DNA of 64,000 nt from contig CAUYUJ010000146.1 in the NCBI GenBank assembly GCA_963575745.1, positions 1-64,000 of the forward strand, written 5' to 3'. Made by a program: the position numbers and the translations under genes. The stretch is from Prorocentrum cordatum (Eukaryota > Sar > Dinophyceae > Prorocentrales > Prorocentraceae). The notes under the pieces were generated by a model, which saw only the letters and a program-made list of their open reading frames with translations, was not told where the DNA came from and did no database searches. This document shows positions 31,638 to 40,663 of this stretch, one piece after another (within the stretch, counting starts at the first letter, position 1; the number at the start of each line of letters is the position of its first letter).

Positions 31638-34631
31638 TCACTGTGCACAAACATGCTGAAAGCTCTCGGGTTGCCCCCCCAAGTACTCGTCAATGACGTT
31701 CTGCAACCATGTGGCAAACGTCTCCGGCCACTTTCCACCGAAGTCCTCCATGCCAGCGGCGTCCCACTCCCGCCGAAACCAGTCAAAATCTGACCGCTGA
31801 GCTGCAGAAAGCCCAGAACCCAAAATCGCAAGGCGATTCAGCGCGTCGTACCTCGACGTTCGACCCGCCACGCCTCCGCAGCTGCGAAGGCCCGCGCCCA
31901 GCTCGGATAACCCGACATGCTTCATCCTGTGTTTGATATCTATGGCTGCCTCTGCGTCTAAGAGTTTGGCTTGCTGTGTCCTCAGCAGCTTGCGCGCTTT
32001 CTTTACGTCGTCCCCCAGGCGGGTTAGCTCTTCTCTGCGCCGCGCCTCGACATCCCGCTGTCGTTTCTCGTTTCTGAGCGTCGCCTCGCGGGCGTCCTCG
32101 TATGCTGCGAGGGCTCGCTGAACCCCAGGATCTTCCTTCGACACTTCACGCACTCGCCTCCGTTCTTTCCGTAATTGCGTCTCCATGAACGTGGCCCCCG
32201 CGATGTCGCCCCAGCTGCGCAACTCCTCAGCGATCGACGAATGCGTTCTCATCAATTCAGACGTCTGCTCCGCAGTTTCCATACGAGACGTCGACAGGCC
32301 AGGCGGTGCCTCCAGCGCGCTCTCCCCCGCCGCTGCTGCGGTGAGACTTTGATTGGCCCATTCGTAGTCAAACTCGCCAGCGGCGCTCCACCCGTCGTCG
32401 TCCTCGCTCCCATCATCTTCATCTCCTTCGAGGGCGTCGACGGAATTGCCACCCTCAGTGCCCCCGCTGCTGCGGAGACCCTCGGCTGCGTCTTCCGCCC
32501 CCTCCATGCCATGCCAAATCTTGTCGCCCTCGTCCAGAGCCGTGTCGTCTCCAAGGTTTGCGAACACGTCGTCGCAGTGGCCGCGTCGAGGGCGCGGGAG
32601 GACCAATCGCATGATGTCTTTGTAAGTCCATCTCAAGCGCCCCGCCTGTACCTCTTCTTCGACCTCCGCTACTGCGGCGGCGACCTTCTCACGCATCCCC
32701 AACTTTCTCCAGAAATGGCCTGCCTCCTTGCACATGCGCGCGTCCAAGTCCGCATCCCGCAGATTTGCCTTGAAACCAGTTTCCCAGTACCAGTCTGCCG
32801 CAGCCAAGTGAAGACTCATTTGGAACATCACTTCCACCATCAAGTCAATGCATTCTAACTTGTCCAGCTGTGGGACGCACTGGCCCAGCCTCATGGCTCT
32901 CAGCAGCGCGGCTCCTTCTCTCTTCATGTACTCGCGCTTGGCGTGTTGATTCAGATGTGTGTCCACAGTTTGGAGGATTGGGGTCACGCCGCCCCCGTGC
33001 GGGATGAACACGTACCCTCGAGACCAACACAGCTTACTCACAAGCGGGGACAAGTGAGGGCCATGATCATCCGCCATCATAATTCTCCACTCCCGCTGCT
33101 GCGGAGGCTCTGGCAGATGAGGGAGGTGGCGGTCCAGGTACGCGAGCACGCACGGTGTCCGGTAAGACCCCTTGGTGCTGGTGGTCGCCGACACCCATCT
33201 GCCGAACCCTCGGCGCCGAAGGTGTTCGAGCAGGCGCGGCCTCAACTTCTCTCCTCCCCCCTCCGCCTTGAACATGCACTCCATCGGTGGGGGGCCTTCT
33301 CTCCGCAGTCGATCCTTGTCGCTCATTGTCATGAAATTGGCCGTCCACCGCTCCCGCACCGCGCCGTGGCACTCCACCAGTGGCACTTCGACCCCCGCTA
33401 CTGCGAGGGTCCTCACGCCAGCTGATCCTGTTTCATTGTGGTGGAAAGGCGACTGGTCGAAGTTCTCCATCTCGGGATCCTGCTCGTTGAGTAGCACGCA
33501 CGCGGCGCGCGCCCTAAACACGTTCAGCCAGCCTCGCTCGAGGCGCTCTTCCAAGACGGGCAGCGGGCACTTGTACTTCCTGTTCGGGTACCGCATGCTG
33601 AGGCCGTATTCCTTGCGCCAGGAGGCCCACCAGCGCGACCTCAACTCCACGGCGGCGGGTCGCTGCCCGATCCGCAGCTGCTGCGTGACGTACTCGCTCA
33701 TGAGCTCCAACGCTTTGGTCTGGAGCATGCTTTGCGTGAACCTTGCTATCTTCGCTGGCTCTCTTTGGGTACTTCGCAGTCCACTTTTGATCATCTTCCA
33801 ATCCACACTGTGCCGAATGGAACTCCACCATTCAAACAGAGCTTGCCGCAGCCAAGGGCATTTTCGAGCTGGGCCCTGTCCCTGTTGTGGTATCCTTTTC
33901 CGCCCTTTCCACTTCAGGAGGCGCCCCTGCCCGTGCTGCTTCTCGTGTCCCCGCGGCTGCCGAACAGCCTCCGCTACTGCGGAGGCGTATTTCGACGACA
34001 GAAAAGCCTTGTGCCAGCGCCGCACAACGTGCGTGCGCTTCCTGAGAGGGAGACGGGACATGGAACCCCAGTCCCACGCATCCATGAATGAACGCGCCCC
34101 TCCATACGGAAAGCGGTCTCCAGGCGTCCAGCCTAAAGAGCGCATGTGCTCGTCGAAAGCACCCGCTATCTCCATCCTCGAGCACAGGAGCGACGGGACC
34201 ACCACGCGCTTCTTGTTCTGGGCGGGGGCTTTGCGCTCGCAGCCGCGGTTCCTGTACCTCAAGAGCTGCTCCTCCCGCTCTGCGGGCATCAACTCCCGAG
34301 CTACGTCCAGGGCGCACGCAGCGTCTGTCAGTCCTGTCCACCATTGGATGGCTTGCACGAGCTCCTGACAGACAGCCTCGGCGTCGACTTCCACCACTGC
34401 CAAGTCCTCAGGTGGCGCCGCCGCTGCTGCGGCGGCAACGCCCTGTGCTCTCGGAGGGGCGGCGTGGCCAGGCTGCGGGACAAGTTCTTCGTCGTCTAAG
34501 GCGCTCTGCAGGCGACGAAGCTCCTGGACGTCATCCTGCGTGACTTCTTGTGTCAGGACCATCGCGTCGAGGAACCGCGCCAGACGCACCCTTTGCACGA
34601 TGTAGTCCGCGATGTCCTGGCGGGCGGGCAT
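31638..34631 (-). CDS. pogo/Tc1-mariner-type DDE transposase
   Basis: The 997-residue frame starts at ATG 34,631 and is uninterrupted. Residues 250-375 resemble the CENP-B/Tc5-type helix-turn-helix region that precedes pogo catalytic domains, with a SRWWASWRKEYGLSMRY block. The DDE domain follows: NFDQSPFHHNETG (Asp392), RWTANFMTMSD, MMADDHGPHL (Asp521 or 522) and TPILQTVDTHLNQHAKREY (Asp557). The second-to-third Asp spacing of about 34-35 residues fits the Tc1/mariner/pogo group, which cuts at TA. It would bind the element's inverted ends and move it. Residues 700-790 are acidic, and 810-930 are coiled coil. GC hairpins encode PPQQRE ten residues before the second Asp and several RSSGG or Ala-rich segments. 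All catalytic residues look intact. Confidence 0.88.
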   Translation of the reverse strand: MPARQDIADYIVQRVRLARFLDAMVLTQEVTQDDVQELRRLQSALDDEELVPQPGHAAPPRAQGVAAAAAAAPPEDLAVVEVDAEAVCQELVQAIQWWTGLTDAACALDVARELMPAEREEQLLRYRNRGCERKAPAQNKKRVVVPSLLCSRMEIAGAFDEHMRSLGWTPGDRFPYGGARSFMDAWDWGSMSRLPLRKRTHVVRRWHKAFLSSKYASAVAEAVRQPRGHEKQHGQGRLLKWKGRKRIPQQGQGPARKCPWLRQALFEWWSSIRHSVDWKMIKSGLRSTQREPAKIARFTQSMLQTKALELMSEYVTQQLRIGQRPAAVELRSRWWASWRKEYGLSMRYPNRKYKCPLPVLEERLERGWLNVFRARAACVLLNEQDPEMENFDQSPFHHNETGSAGVRTLAVAGVEVPLVECHGAVRERWTANFMTMSDKDRLRREGPPPMECMFKAEGGGEKLRPRLLEHLRRRGFGRWVSATTSTKGSYRTPCVLAYLDRHLPHLPEPPQQREWRIMMADDHGPHLSPLVSKLCWSRGYVFIPHGGGVTPILQTVDTHLNQHAKREYMKREGAALLRAMRLGQCVPQLDKLECIDLMVEVMFQMSLHLAAADWYWETGFKANLRDADLDARMCKEAGHFWRKLGMREKVAAAVAEVEEEVQAGRLRWTYKDIMRLVLPRPRRGHCDDVFANLGDDTALDEGDKIWHGMEGAEDAAEGLRSSGGTEGGNSVDALEGDEDDGSEDDDGWSAAGEFDYEWANQSLTAAAAGESALEAPPGLSTSRMETAEQTSELMRTHSSIAEELRSWGDIAGATFMETQLRKERRRVREVSKEDPGVQRALAAYEDAREATLRNEKRQRDVEARRREELTRLGDDVKKARKLLRTQQAKLLDAEAAIDIKHRMKHVGLSELGAGLRSCGGVAGRTSRYDALNRLAILGSGLSAAQRSDFDWFRREWDAAGMEDFGGKWPETFATWLQNVIDEYLGGQPESFQHVCAQ

Positions 34632-34763
34632 GGAGGAGGGGCAAGGAGACTCGGTGGTGAGGGCACGAGGGGGGAGAAGGGCGGGATGGGAGAGGCATGA
34701 AGGAAAAATGGGGAGACAAGGAGGGGAAGAGCATGTGGGGGCAGCAGAGATGGAAGCGAAGGA

Positions 34764-36251
34764 TCAGGGTGGTCGGAGAGAGCAACTGTCCTGGCGGAGC
34801 TCCCTGCGAGACTCTCGCGTGGAAACCTCCTGGGTCATCTGCAGCATGCAATCCAAACCGCAATCCCCGTCTGCGACTGTGGACGCGACGAACGCACCGA
34901 GAGCCGAATAGAAACCGTCCACCGTCGAAGCATCTCCCGTGAAATCCACAAAGTCGGTGGAGACGCCTGCGATAAAATGATTGCATAGAAACAAAGGATA
35001 CTCCTCCGACACGGGGGCCCAGTCCGGTGGCCCCGATTCTCGGGGGGCGGCGCAACGCGCGATCGCGTCCACCGCAGGCTCGCGGGTTAACTCCTCTAGT
35101 TTCCACGGCGGCAAGACAGCTTTGCAAAGGTCGACTCTGTTGCGTCCTTCCCACGCGTAGACGCGCACCTTCCGCAGAAGCGCAAAGATTACGAAAGCAG
35201 AATACCCTATCCACTCTCGGCCTCCCCCCGGCCTTCCGCGAATACTGCGCGACAACTTCATCAATTTCTCGAAGCACCTCTGGCCTTGTTCTGAAAGTGC
35301 CCCTGCAGGCGCCCCCGCTGCTGCGGGGGCGCCTGCAGGGGCAACCGCAGCGCCTGCTGTCGCGGCTGTCTGTTCACAGGCGGTCACTGCAGCAACTTCC
35401 GCCCCTGGAAGCACGGGTTCCGCTATGTCGCGAACAGCAAGCGGGGCGGGTTGGGGGAAAGCGACAGGGGCAACCTCCTTTGCTGAGAGAGCTGCTGTTG
35501 CCGCGGAGTCCTTCAAGGCAGACTCCACTGCGGAAGCGGCCTCGGCGATTGCGTCGGCGCCATGCGCGCCAGCAGGACCTACGGACGCCTCCGCTGTGGC
35601 GGGCTCTGCAGAAGGGCACGCGCACGGCGCCGCCGCCACTTCAGGAGGAGGCGCGCACGCTTCCGCTGACGCACCCGCTGCTGCGGGGCCGTCAGAAGAG
35701 CCCACATACGGCTCCGCTGCCACTTCAGCAGGGGCCACGCACGCCTCCGCTGACGGCCCCGCTGCTGCGGGGCCTTCAGCAGGGCCCACCGACGGCTCCG
35801 CTGCCGCTTCAGCAGGGGCCTCGCACGCCTCGGCCGGCGCCTCCGCTGCTGCGGGGGCTCCCGCTCCTGCGGGCCACCCGCCCGCGCATTGCACTAAATG
35901 CCAGGGCGCTTGCAAGTCTGACCACTTATTGTAGTCCACGGAACCGTCCGCCAGACGATGGTCGCTGGGACACGGCCACTGCGAGCAGAAATGAATCTTC
36001 TTACATATGCGTCTGCCAGAGTCATAATGGCAAGCCGCGCCGCTGCTGCGGCGCATAACGTACCCGAATCCGAATATTGTCCCCTTTAGTTTCCGTGGGT
36101 TCATGAGCACTCTGTCGGGGTCTTTCTTTTTGTCTTCTTGGTACCAAAACTCCACAAATTCGTTGGCCTCGCGGTCGTGCCCGACTCGCAGAGGCGCGTT
36201 TGCAGGGCGAGCGTCTCCTGGGTCTGGAGGCGGAGCGGCTGCGGCTGCCAT
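34764..36251 (-). CDS. Ala/Pro-repeat protein ending in an OTU-protease-like motif
   Basis: I chose ATG 36,251 (MAAAAAPPPDPGDARP), because homology to the duplicate at about 38,134 begins there. Residues 1-110 include GHDREANEFVEFWYQED and DPDRVLMNPRKLKG; 115-270 carry roughly 30-residue repeats rich in Ala, Pro and Glu, several built around a GC hairpin. A globular part (WIGYSAFVIFALLRKVRVYA, EYPLFLCNHFIAGV) follows. The last 30 residues contain TVADGDCGLDCMLQM, which fits the D-G-D/N-C catalytic loop of OTU cysteine proteases. The expected downstream His is absent, because the frame ends soon after. It may be truncated or spliced. It lies 132 bp upstream of the transposase gene. Confidence 0.55.
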   Translation of the reverse strand: MAAAAAPPPDPGDARPANAPLRVGHDREANEFVEFWYQEDKKKDPDRVLMNPRKLKGTIFGFGYVMRRSSGAACHYDSGRRICKKIHFCSQWPCPSDHRLADGSVDYNKWSDLQAPWHLVQCAGGWPAGAGAPAAAEAPAEACEAPAEAAAEPSVGPAEGPAAAGPSAEACVAPAEVAAEPYVGSSDGPAAAGASAEACAPPPEVAAAPCACPSAEPATAEASVGPAGAHGADAIAEAASAVESALKDSAATAALSAKEVAPVAFPQPAPLAVRDIAEPVLPGAEVAAVTACEQTAATAGAAVAPAGAPAAAGAPAGALSEQGQRCFEKLMKLSRSIRGRPGGGREWIGYSAFVIFALLRKVRVYAWEGRNRVDLCKAVLPPWKLEELTREPAVDAIARCAAPRESGPPDWAPVSEEYPLFLCNHFIAGVSTDFVDFTGDASTVDGFYSALGAFVASTVADGDCGLDCMLQMTQEVSTRESRRELRQDSCSLRPP

Positions 36252-36982
36252 GATGCCGAAGCCATGCGCGCGCACGCGCGGCCGCCCTCTGGTCTCGAGC
36301 CCAGCGCTGCAGGGCAAGCAAACGGCCGCATCCCCCCACAAGGAGGATGTACAAGGGGGCGGGAGGAACGAGGAACAAGGGAGATATGCGGGGACCAGCG
36401 GACACACGCCTGAAAAAACACGACCGTCGGCATGCTTCGCGAGGGTTGCTGCTGTGAGATGGGCTGGTGAGGAGGGGCCCGAACGACTCGCACCAGGACG
36501 AGCGGCCCGAACGACGCGCAGAAAACTCAGAAGCATGCACACACGAACGAACGCCCCGAACGACTCCGAGAACACTCCCCAGAAAGCAAGGCCAGAATGT
36601 AGGAAGTCGTCGACGTCGTCGTCGAGGGAAGGCGAACGCGGCACGGGGGATGATGATAGTCTCCTCTTCCACCGTGAAGCAAGAGCCCCCCCAAAAAAAG
36701 CGGGCCGCTCGGGCGTTTGTATTAGACGCCAAAAGTGCAACATTCCTGCAGGCCGCCTCTGCAGGAATTGAGGCGCAGCCCCTCCCGCAGCCGCGCTGCG
36801 GATGCGCCAGCGGGCGCGGGGGAGCGGCGGCGGCGCCAGCGCGCAGCTGGTAGCTGTCCCCTCCTCCCCCCCCATCATGGCGATGATGAGAATGATGAGC
36901 ATCCTACGATGATGAGGCCCTATGTCCTGTCCCAGAGTCTCGGGCCCCGCCCTGGGCCGCGGGCCACGCCCCTGCGACCGTG
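36252..36982. other. Spacer upstream of the OTU-like gene
   Basis: Mixed GC-rich sequence without hairpins. A minus-strand frame here continues into the OTU-like gene but lacks coding character. No separate gene is supported. Confidence 0.5.
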
Positions 36983-37145
36983 TTATATATACATACATAT
37001 ATATATATATAAATACACACATATACGTATGTACATACATATACGTCGACACACCATACATACACAATATATACATATATGCATCATGTAATCAGTCAGC
37101 GGAGGCCCGACGCCGCCCAAGACGACCGCACGGAGCGAGAGGCAG
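36983..37145. repeat. AT-rich TATACATA tract
   Basis: ATATATA and TACATACATA stretches at 36,983-37,080, strikingly AT-rich against the surrounding 65% or more GC. It marks the breakpoint of the truncated gene copy that follows. Confidence 0.9.
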
Positions 37146-37678
37146 AGCGTGCCTCGAGACAATATTTTCTGTTTCTCAGGGGTTTTCTCTGGTTGGCGAC
37201 GCGCCGCCACCTGCTTCGCTTTCGATGCGCCCTTCACGGTTCCGAGGAGATCCGCCATGGGATCCCGACCTTTTTCTCCCGCTGCTGCGGGAGATCCTGC
37301 TGCAACCCCCGCTGCTGCGGAAGCGTTTTTCACAGGAGTCGACGCTTCATCCACGTTGTCTCCTTCTCCGACGCGAAGCTTCCCAAGCACTTGCTCTAAC
37401 ATTGTCGTTTCGTTCAAGGCGCCCTTCACGGCACTGAGACCACGGACCACCTTGAGCATGCACAGGCGGTGCTTTCCGACGGGCACGAAGGCTTCTAGGC
37501 TTTCCTCGCCGCCAAAGGGAACATAGCGCTCCTCAAATTCCAGAGCAAATCCCGATGCTCCCTCGTGACTTCGGCACAGTCCGCCCGTCGCGCAGAGCAC
37601 CCCCATGCTCGCGTCATCTTGGCGCGCTGCTTTCCCGATAACGACATCCCGCCATGTTTCCGATGCCTTGCGTTTCAT
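37146..37678 (-). pseudogene. Truncated copy of the KRKAEDTW protein gene
   Basis: Starting at ATG 37,678 (MKRKASETWRDVVIGKAARQ), the frame follows the intact gene at 38,580-39,536 for about 175 residues, to the TPEKQK segment. It then runs into unrelated AT-rich DNA. MGVLCATGGLCRSHEGASGF, EAFVPVGKHRLCMLKVV and two GC-hairpin Ala segments are shared. It is a tandem-duplication remnant: the pair OTU-like gene 5-prime part plus this gene recurs with a period of about 1.9 kb. A shortened protein could still be made. Confidence 0.85.
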
Positions 37679-37799
37679 GCCGCCGCGCGCAAGCCCTCGC
37701 TGCTGCGAAGGCGCCCGCGTTCTAGGTGTCAACTCCCCTCACTGGTGGCCCGCCTGAAAACGGCTATGGGAAGCGGACTCCTCGTCTCGAACAAATCCT

Positions 37800-38190
37800 C
37801 CTACTTCTCATCGGACTCCAAAACCTAACCACTTCTTGTGGTCGCTTTTCCACGGCCACTGCGAGCATAAATGAATATTCTTCCATGTGCGTTTGCCATA
37901 TTCATAATGGCAAGCCGCGCCGCTGCTGCGGCGCATAACGCAATTACCCGAATCCGAATATTGGTCTCTGTAGTTTCCGCGGATTCATGAGCACTCTGTC
38001 GGGGTCTTTAGTTTTGTCTTGTTGCTATAAAAAACTCCACATTCGTTGACCTCGCGGTCGTGCCCGACCCGCAGAGGCGCGTTTGCAGGGCGGGCGTCGC
38101 CTGGGTCTGGGGGCGGAGCGGCTGCGGCGGCCATGATGCCGAAGCCATGCGCGCGCGCACGCGGCCGCCCTCCTGTCTCGAGCCCAGCGC
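37800..38190 (-). pseudogene. Fragment of the OTU-like gene 5-prime end
   Basis: On the minus strand, MAAAAAPPPDPGDARPANAP (from about 38,134) and GHDREVNE reproduce the start of the gene at 36,251. CVMRRSSGAACHYEYGKR and FCSQWP-like segments reappear in shifted frames. Frameshifts and stops break it. It belongs to the same tandem duplication as the gene fragment at 37,146. Confidence 0.85.
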
Positions 38191-38579
38191 CGCAGGGCAA
38201 GCAAACGGCCGCATCCTCGCAATGATCCTCCTGTCGGTGCTGCTAGTGTGCTGTTGCTGTTGCTGCTGCTGTTGCTCCTCCTTCTCCTCCTCCCCCCCCC
38301 CCCCCATCCTACTGGTCCCAACCCCTCCACCCCGTCCTCGCCAGATTCCGCGAGTTCCTTTTGTCCTCTAGCGCGCGAGCGCTGGAGAGCCGCAGGCCCG
38401 CGATCCCCCGCGCGTGCCCTAACCCCTGTCCAGTCGACAGGAACCCGCAGGCATCCACCTCAGCGGTCAGCGCGCCGCTGGCGCGGTGCATACACCGAGT
38501 CTGTTTGCACAAAAAAAGCCGTTGTAGCGGTCAGCGCGCCGCTGCTGCGGCGCGCGCCAGCGAGCGGATAACGAGGGCA
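38191..38579. other. Spacer with TGCTGTTG repeats and one hairpin
   Basis: Short CTG/TTG-rich and CTCCTCC tracts at 38,235-38,310. A 9-bp-stem GC hairpin (GCGCGCCGC-TGCT-GCGGCGCGC) lies at 38,534-38,555. No gene. Confidence 0.6.
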
Positions 38580-39536
38580 TCACTGCTTTGTGTCCTGTTT
38601 GATGGCTTTCTGGACCACGTCCTCCAAGAACGCTAGAAGAACCTGCCTCTGCTGCGCACGGGTGGACTGTTTCAAGGGCGTCGACACTTCCGTCAACGCC
38701 ACGCCTGTGGACCATTTCTCCTCGTTCAGATCCTGAATCCTGGAGGCCCATGTTCGGCCTGCCATTGGCCCTCCTTTGACCTCCAGTGTCCACATCCCAG
38801 AGGGGCACCACCTGGTGGTCCACGGGCGCTTCTCGTCCAAAGCGTCGTCCTCGTCGTCGTCGTTGGGTTCGGGGACGCTTTTGCTCTGGCTCTCCTCGTA
38901 CAGGTAATGCAGAAGCCAAGGCAGGTCCTGACTCTGAACGAGTAGTTGCCCATATCTGTTCTCATACACACAAGCCTCTTTCGTGTCGGCCTCATCTGGC
39001 TTAGGAGACATCGGCATGGTTACTCTGCAGAGCGTGCCTCGAGGACACCCCTTCTGTTTCTCAGGGGTTTTCTTCGCTTTCGATGCGGCCTTGACGGTGC
39101 CGGGGGGATCCGCCATGGGATCCCGACCTTTTTCTCCCGCTGCTGCGGGAGACCCTGCTGCAACCCCCGCTGCTGCGGGGGCCTCTTTCACAGGAGTCGC
39201 CGCTTCATCCACGTTGTATCCTTCTCCAGCGCGAAGCTTCTCATGCAATTGATCTAACAAATTTGTTTCGTTCAAGGCGCCCTTCACGGCACTGTGACCA
39301 CCGACCACTTTGAGCATCCACAGGCGGTGCTTTCCGACGGGCACGAAGGCTTCTAGGCTTTCCTCGCCGCCCAAGACAACACAGCGCTCCTCGCATTCCA
39401 GAGCAAATCCCGCTGCTCCCTCGTGATTTCGGCACAGCCCGCCCGTCGCGCAGAGCACCCCCATGCTCGCGCCATCTTGGCGCGCTGCTTTCCCGACAGC
39501 GACCTCCCGCCATGTGTCCTCTGCCTTGCGTTTCAT
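38580..39536 (-). CDS. Unrecognised 318-residue protein (KRKAEDTW)
   Basis: The frame starts at ATG 39,536 (MKRKAEDTWREVAVGKAARQ) and is intact. The first residues give a basic nuclear-localisation-like KRK. Residues 23-100 form a conserved-looking domain (MGVLCATGGLCRNHEG, EAFVPVGKHRLWMLKVVGG, LNETNLLDQLHEKL). 110-150 are low complexity with two GC hairpins giving PAAAG and SPAAAG. 155-185 are Lys-rich. 190-318 include YENRYGQLLVQSQDLPWLLH, an acidic run NDDDEDDALDE and MWTLEVKGGPMAGR. I know no family for it. A truncated duplicate lies at 37,146. Its position among same-strand element genes suggests cargo or an accessory transposition factor, but that is inference only. Confidence 0.7.
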   Translation of the reverse strand: MKRKAEDTWREVAVGKAARQDGASMGVLCATGGLCRNHEGAAGFALECEERCVVLGGEESLEAFVPVGKHRLWMLKVVGGHSAVKGALNETNLLDQLHEKLRAGEGYNVDEAATPVKEAPAAAGVAAGSPAAAGEKGRDPMADPPGTVKAASKAKKTPEKQKGCPRGTLCRVTMPMSPKPDEADTKEACVYENRYGQLLVQSQDLPWLLHYLYEESQSKSVPEPNDDDEDDALDEKRPWTTRWCPSGMWTLEVKGGPMAGRTWASRIQDLNEEKWSTGVALTEVSTPLKQSTRAQQRQVLLAFLEDVVQKAIKQDTKQ

Positions 39537-39780
39537 GCCGCCGTGCGCAAGCCCCCGCTGCTGCGAAGGCGCGCGCGTCCTAGGTGTCGGCCCCCCTCAC
39601 AAGTGAACCGCCTGAAAACGGCTATGGAAAGCGGGCTCCTCGTCTCGAACAGATCCTCCTACTCCTCATCCGCATCATGCTCCCTCCACGAGCTTCTTTC
39701 CATCTCATCCAACCCATCCCCCTCCTTCTCTCCGAACGAGCACAGCTGCCTTCCCTGTCCCTTGACCGCTCCTCTGCCCC
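39537..39780. other. Upstream region of the KRKAEDTW gene
   Basis: Its first 120 bp repeat the upstream region of the truncated copy (37,690-37,810), including a GC hairpin at about 39,555 and a GAAAACGGCTATGG block. The rest is pyrimidine-rich. A promoter may lie here; no motif is recognised. Confidence 0.5.
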
Positions 39781-40155
39781 TTGAGGGGGGGCCTTGTGTG
39801 CTCTGACCGACCCTCTGTCCCACAGGGGGGGCGCCCTGATCGAACGACCACCCCTGTTTCACAGAGGAGGGCGCGCGGAAAAGCACGACCCCACCCCCTC
39901 TGTGACAGAGGGGCTCCGCGCTTTTCCGCCCGAGCCCCTCTGTGACAGAGGGGCCCCGCGCTTTTCCGCCCGAGCCCCTCTGTCACAGAGGGGGGGTGGG
40001 CGCGGAGCCCCTCTGTCACAGAGGGGCTCGGGCGGAAAAGCGCGGAGCCCCTCTGTCACAGAGGGGCTCGGGCGGAAAAGCGCGGAGCCCCTCTGTCACA
40101 GAGGGGTTCGGCCTTGCGTGCTTCGACCGCCCCCCTGTCCCACAGAGCGCCCCGC
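39781..40155. repeat. Central inverted array of CTCTG-TSA-CAGAG hairpins
   Basis: At least six good hairpins (about 39,895; 39,936; 39,975; 40,008; 40,048; 40,088) and degenerate ones on either side. Spacer CGCGCTTTTCCGCCCGAG appears twice on the left and its reverse complement twice on the right, with the loop flipping from TGA to TCA. The array is itself palindromic about roughly 39,990, close to the element midpoint 39,973. Confidence 0.92.
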
Positions 40156-40663
40156 GAACAGGACGGCAGGACGATGAGCAGGACGATGAGCACGGAGAGA
40201 GGAAAACAGGACACGGGAGGGAGGCGGGAACGGACGAGGGGGGACGGAGACGGAGGCGAGGCGCGAGGGGAGGGCAGGACGAACATAGAGGGAGAGGAGC
40301 AGGACGAGACCTGGCAGGGGATATGCACCAGGAGAGAGATCTCATGGAGGAAGAGGAGGGGAGGGGACGAGAGGCACTCACATTTTCCGCATTTGCAGGC
40401 CCTCGCACTTGCTCCATTTCTCAGCGACCGCCGCGCCGCCATGAAAATTGACGTACCACCGACACTACTGCGGCTGATGCGTGACCTCTCCCATCCCTGT
40501 CTTGTGCTGTTTCTGCTGCCCCCCTCCCCCCTCCCTCTTCGACCTCCTCTCCCCGCCCTTTTCCTCCTCCCCTCCAGCTGACGGCTGCGGGCTGCGACGG
40601 GTGGATCATCGGCCGCTGTCATCTGCCGCTCCGTTTCGCGCACCCTCCGCTGCTGCGGCGGGA
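40156..40663. other. 3-prime region of the MSEDIKSG gene
   Basis: GA-rich then mixed sequence downstream of that gene's true stop at 40,664. A diverged copy of 40,260-40,520 lies at 48,640-48,890. An open frame over this stretch continues from the frameshifted gene and is not supported. Confidence 0.55.

Noticed and set aside
34531-35277. Second minus-strand protein overlapping the OTU-like and transposase genes
   Set aside because: It is an alternative frame of the OTU-like gene and spacer; the overlapping frame has the recognised DGDC motif.
40056-40663. C-terminal extension of the MSEDIKSG protein through the hairpin array
   Set aside because: It lies beyond the C7 frameshift and reads through intergenic repeats; the alternative frame ends sensibly at 40,664.
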